From assembly GCA_036563895.1 (NCBI GenBank), contig DATCLN010000222.1, positions 1 to 7,448 on the forward strand: DNA of 7,448 bases. Reading direction: 5' to 3'. The notes below the pieces were generated by a model. The model did not search any database, was not told where the DNA came from, and saw nothing but the letters and a program-made list of their open reading frames with translations. The stretch comes from ZCTH02-B3 sp036563895. Lineage in GTDB: Bacteria > Bacillota > Bacilli > Paenibacillales > Paenibacillaceae. Position 1 is the first letter of the stretch, and each line of letters begins with the position of its first letter. This document shows, piece by piece, positions 5,426 through 7,448 of this stretch. The translations under genes and the position numbers were made by a program.

Positions 5426-6418
5426 TCACGCCTCCGGGCGGCTCAGCGCTCCCTGCAGCAGGGTCCGGGCCCGTTCCGCGTCGCGGCCGATCTGCTCCAC
5501 CAGCGCATGCACCGAAGGGAACGGTTGCTCCGGCCGCAGGAAATGCCGCAGGGACACGGTCATCTCGCGCCCGTACAGGTCGCCGGAAAAATCGAACAGA
5601 TGAACCTCCACCCTGGGCGCGCCGTCCCCTCCCGCAAAGGTTGGGCGGACGCCGACGTTCATCACGCCGGGCAGCGGCCGGTCCGGTCCTTCACCCAGGA
5701 TCCGGGCAACCACCGCGTATACGCCGCTCCGGGGCAGCACGTAAGGGTGCGCAAGGGACAGATTGGCCGTCGGATAGCCGATTTGGCGGCCCCGCCCGTC
5801 GCCGCCGGTCACGACGCCCCGGATTTGGTACGGCCGCCCGAGCATGCGCGCCGCGCCTTCGCAGTCACCCGCCTCGAGGCGTTCGCGGATTTCGGAGCTG
5901 CCGGTTTTCACGCCGTCCGCCACCACCGGCCGGATGACCCGGACGTCGATCCGCCCGTCGCCCGCGGTCCTTAACGTTTCCGCATCTCCCGCTCCCCCGC
6001 GGCCGAAACGGAAATCGAAGCCGACCACGGCGGTCCGTACGCCCATGGGAAGAAGCAGCTCGCGGACGAAGCGCTCCGCCGGCACCTGCGCGAAGTCACG
6101 GTCGAATTCGATGACGTAAACCAGCCGGACGCCGAGTTCTTCCAGCAGGCGGATTTTGTCCTCCAGCGGCGTGAGCACCCGGACCCGTTCCGGGTCCTGC
6201 CCGAGCACGAGGCGGGGGTGCGGATCGAAGGTCAGCACCGCCGGACGAAGCTCGCGCGCAAGGCCGGTGCGGACGGCTTCGCGGATCACCTCGGCATGCC
6301 CCAGGTGCACGCCGTCGAAAAACCCGATGGCCAGCGACAGCCCGTCATCGCCATGCGGCGGACGCCAGGCGCCGGGACGGGCGAATACGGAAGAATAGGC
6401 GATGTTGTAGCATTCCAT
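5426..6418 (-). CDS. ribF: Bifunctional riboflavin kinase / FAD synthetase RibF
   Basis: This 330-residue cytosolic enzyme phosphorylates riboflavin to FMN and then adenylates FMN to FAD, each step using ATP. The N-terminal FMN-adenylyltransferase domain (about 27-185) has GFFDGVHLGH (32-41, the nucleotidyltransferase HxGH-type motif), TFDPHP (63-68), GFDFRFGRG (133-141) and SSEIRERL (174-181). The C-terminal flavokinase domain (about 197-320) has GRQIGYPTANL (210-220, the PTAN Mg-ATP motif) and Glu271 in VEVHLFDF, the expected catalytic base. Length is close to the Bacillus homologue. The start is well supported: AGGAGAGG (6427-6434) lies eight bases upstream of the ATG. It follows truB by 42 bases on the same strand, so the two are probably co-transcribed. 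rpsO, its usual next neighbour in Bacilli, is absent; AT-rich repeat DNA and an IS follow instead. Confidence 0.96.
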   Translation of the reverse strand: MECYNIAYSSVFARPGAWRPPHGDDGLSLAIGFFDGVHLGHAEVIREAVRTGLARELRPAVLTFDPHPRLVLGQDPERVRVLTPLEDKIRLLEELGVRLVYVIEFDRDFAQVPAERFVRELLLPMGVRTAVVGFDFRFGRGGAGDAETLRTAGDGRIDVRVIRPVVADGVKTGSSEIRERLEAGDCEGAARMLGRPYQIRGVVTGGDGRGRQIGYPTANLSLAHPYVLPRSGVYAVVARILGEGPDRPLPGVMNVGVRPTFAGGDGAPRVEVHLFDFSGDLYGREMTVSLRHFLRPEQPFPSVHALVEQIGRDAERARTLLQGALSRPEA

Positions 6419-6460
6419 GATGATGTCCTCTCCTGCAGCACGATCGCGTCGTCCGACGCA

Positions 6461-7429
6461 TCAACCGTCTTGCGGCCGGCCCATCACCTTGACGGGAACG
6501 ACCGCACCGCGCGTATGATCGAAACGAAAGATGCCGATGAAATCCCCTTCCGGCCCGTACAGCCGGAAGCGGTCCGCGTCCATGAAGCCGCCTTCAAGAT
6601 CGGCGGGGTCCAGCGCCCGGCCGTGCAGGGCGCCGGAAGCCGCGCGGCGGTTCGCGGTGACGGCGGGCAGATGGGTGAGCAGCCGGTCGCCCGGCAGCAG
6701 CGCTTCCGCAAGCCGCCCTTCTTTCACCAGGGCGGCCAGCCGCTCCAGATCCACGCAGCGCTCCGCGTCCAGGCCGGCGCTCTCCGTCCGCACCAGCTCT
6801 GCCATGGCGGCGGGCACGCCCAGCTTCCGGCCGATGTCGGCGCAAAGCGAGCGGATGTAGGTGCCCTTGGAGCAGCGGACCCGGAAGCGGGCCCGCGGCC
6901 TGGGAACTCCGGCCTGCACGTCCAGCGTCCGGATTTCGTGGATCGTGACCCGGCGCGGTTTCCGCTCCACCGTTTTCCCTTCCCGAGCGTATTCGTAAAG
7001 CCGCTTGCCGTCCACCCGGACGGCCGACACCATCGGCGGCAGCTGTTCCTGCTCGCCTTCGAACGAAGCGATGGTCCGGCGGATTTCCTCCTCCGTGAGG
7101 CCCGAGGCGTCCGCTTCCGCGACGACGCGGCCCGTCAGATCGTCGGTGTCCGTCGCCACGCCGAACACGACCACCGCTTCATAGCTTTTGGGCAGATCCT
7201 GCAAAAATTCGACCAATCGGGTCGCGCGCCCGATGCACAGCGGCAGCACGCCGGTCACCGCCGGATCGAGGGTGCCCGCGTGGCCGATGCGGCGCACCCC
7301 GATGAGCCGCCGCGCCTTCGCCACCACGTCGTGGGACGTCCAGCCGGCGGGCTTCCAGACGCCGAGGACGCCTTCCGGCTCCGGGCGCCCCGCCGGCCGC
7401 TCCGCCGGCTGCCGGCCTTCCGGCCGCAC
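6461..7429 (-). CDS. truB: tRNA pseudouridine-55 synthase TruB (start uncertain, near the window edge)
   Basis: TruB converts uridine 55 in the T-loop of tRNAs to pseudouridine. The catalytic domain opens with GVLGVWKPAGWTSHD (20-34) and holds the catalytic Asp55 in GHAGTLDPAVTGVLPL. Further family segments are RATRLVEFL, the KSYEA strand, a QLPPMVSAVRVDGKRLYEYAR stretch, and CSKGTYIRSLCADIG. A small PUA-like C-terminal domain ends the protein. I give the GTG at 7429, which yields 322 residues; its GGAG is only three bases upstream, and the frame stays open to 7448, so the true start may lie outside the window. The first 19 residues before the conserved core are Arg/Pro/Glu-rich and poorly conserved in character. 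It lies directly upstream of ribF, the common arrangement in Bacilli. Confidence 0.93.
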   Translation of the reverse strand: MRPEGRQPAERPAGRPEPEGVLGVWKPAGWTSHDVVAKARRLIGVRRIGHAGTLDPAVTGVLPLCIGRATRLVEFLQDLPKSYEAVVVFGVATDTDDLTGRVVAEADASGLTEEEIRRTIASFEGEQEQLPPMVSAVRVDGKRLYEYAREGKTVERKPRRVTIHEIRTLDVQAGVPRPRARFRVRCSKGTYIRSLCADIGRKLGVPAAMAELVRTESAGLDAERCVDLERLAALVKEGRLAEALLPGDRLLTHLPAVTANRRAASGALHGRALDPADLEGGFMDADRFRLYGPEGDFIGIFRFDHTRGAVVPVKVMGRPQDG

Positions 7430-7448
7430 AGGCTCCTGCCCCGACGGC

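Noticed and set aside
5203..5937. A plus-strand open frame running from the fold-back element into ribF
   Set aside because: It combines AT-rich repeat sequence with the antisense of ribF, has no ribosome site or domain, and is not a credible gene.
1..7448. CRISPR arrays, tRNA or rRNA genes, toxin-antitoxin or defence genes
   Set aside because: No regularly spaced repeats, no tRNA- or rRNA-like segments, and no open frame outside the listed genes with a recognisable defence or toxin motif were seen on either strand.

Overview
The window looks like chromosomal DNA from a high-GC member of the Bacillota (Firmicutes, Bacilli; a Paenibacillaceae-like or thermophilic lineage is my guess). The reasons are purine-rich Shine-Dalgarno sites, a truB-ribF pair, a TPP riboswitch with a rho-independent attenuator, and a ThiF/MoeB protein with a Firmicutes-type C-terminal domain. 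Family assignments come from reading motifs, not from database searches.

Layout, left to right. (1) 1-3343, minus strand: a thiamine-biosynthesis operon transcribed thiC -> thiF -> thiE. thiE is cut by the left edge, and thiC and thiF overlap by four bases. (2) 3344-3720, minus strand: its control region, which holds a sigma-A-like promoter, a complete TPP aptamer, a transcription attenuator, a GC-rich hairpin, and a further hairpin that buries the thiC Shine-Dalgarno and is followed by seven Us. (3) About 3715-5179: an apparently intact insertion sequence of the ISNCY/IS1202-like type with one DDE transposase on the plus strand. (4) 5183-5425: an AT-rich non-coding stretch holding a 139-bp fold-back element. 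(5) 5426-7429, minus strand: ribF (riboflavin kinase/FAD synthetase) and upstream of it truB (tRNA pseudouridine-55 synthase).

How the parts act together. ThiC makes the HMP-P half of thiamine. ThiF activates the sulfur carrier for the thiazole half, and ThiE joins the two halves. The end product, as TPP, feeds back on the leader RNA. The most notable point is the junction of the IS with this control region: the last six bases of the IS, read outward, are TTGACA, placed 17 bp from a TAAATT -10 box in front of the riboswitch. The IS may therefore supply half of the thi promoter. The IS has no clear target-site duplication, and the rpsO-pnp genes that usually follow ribF are not seen, so an IS-associated rearrangement is plausible. 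I found no wholly new gene system. The interest lies in the IS/riboswitch junction and the non-coding repeats.
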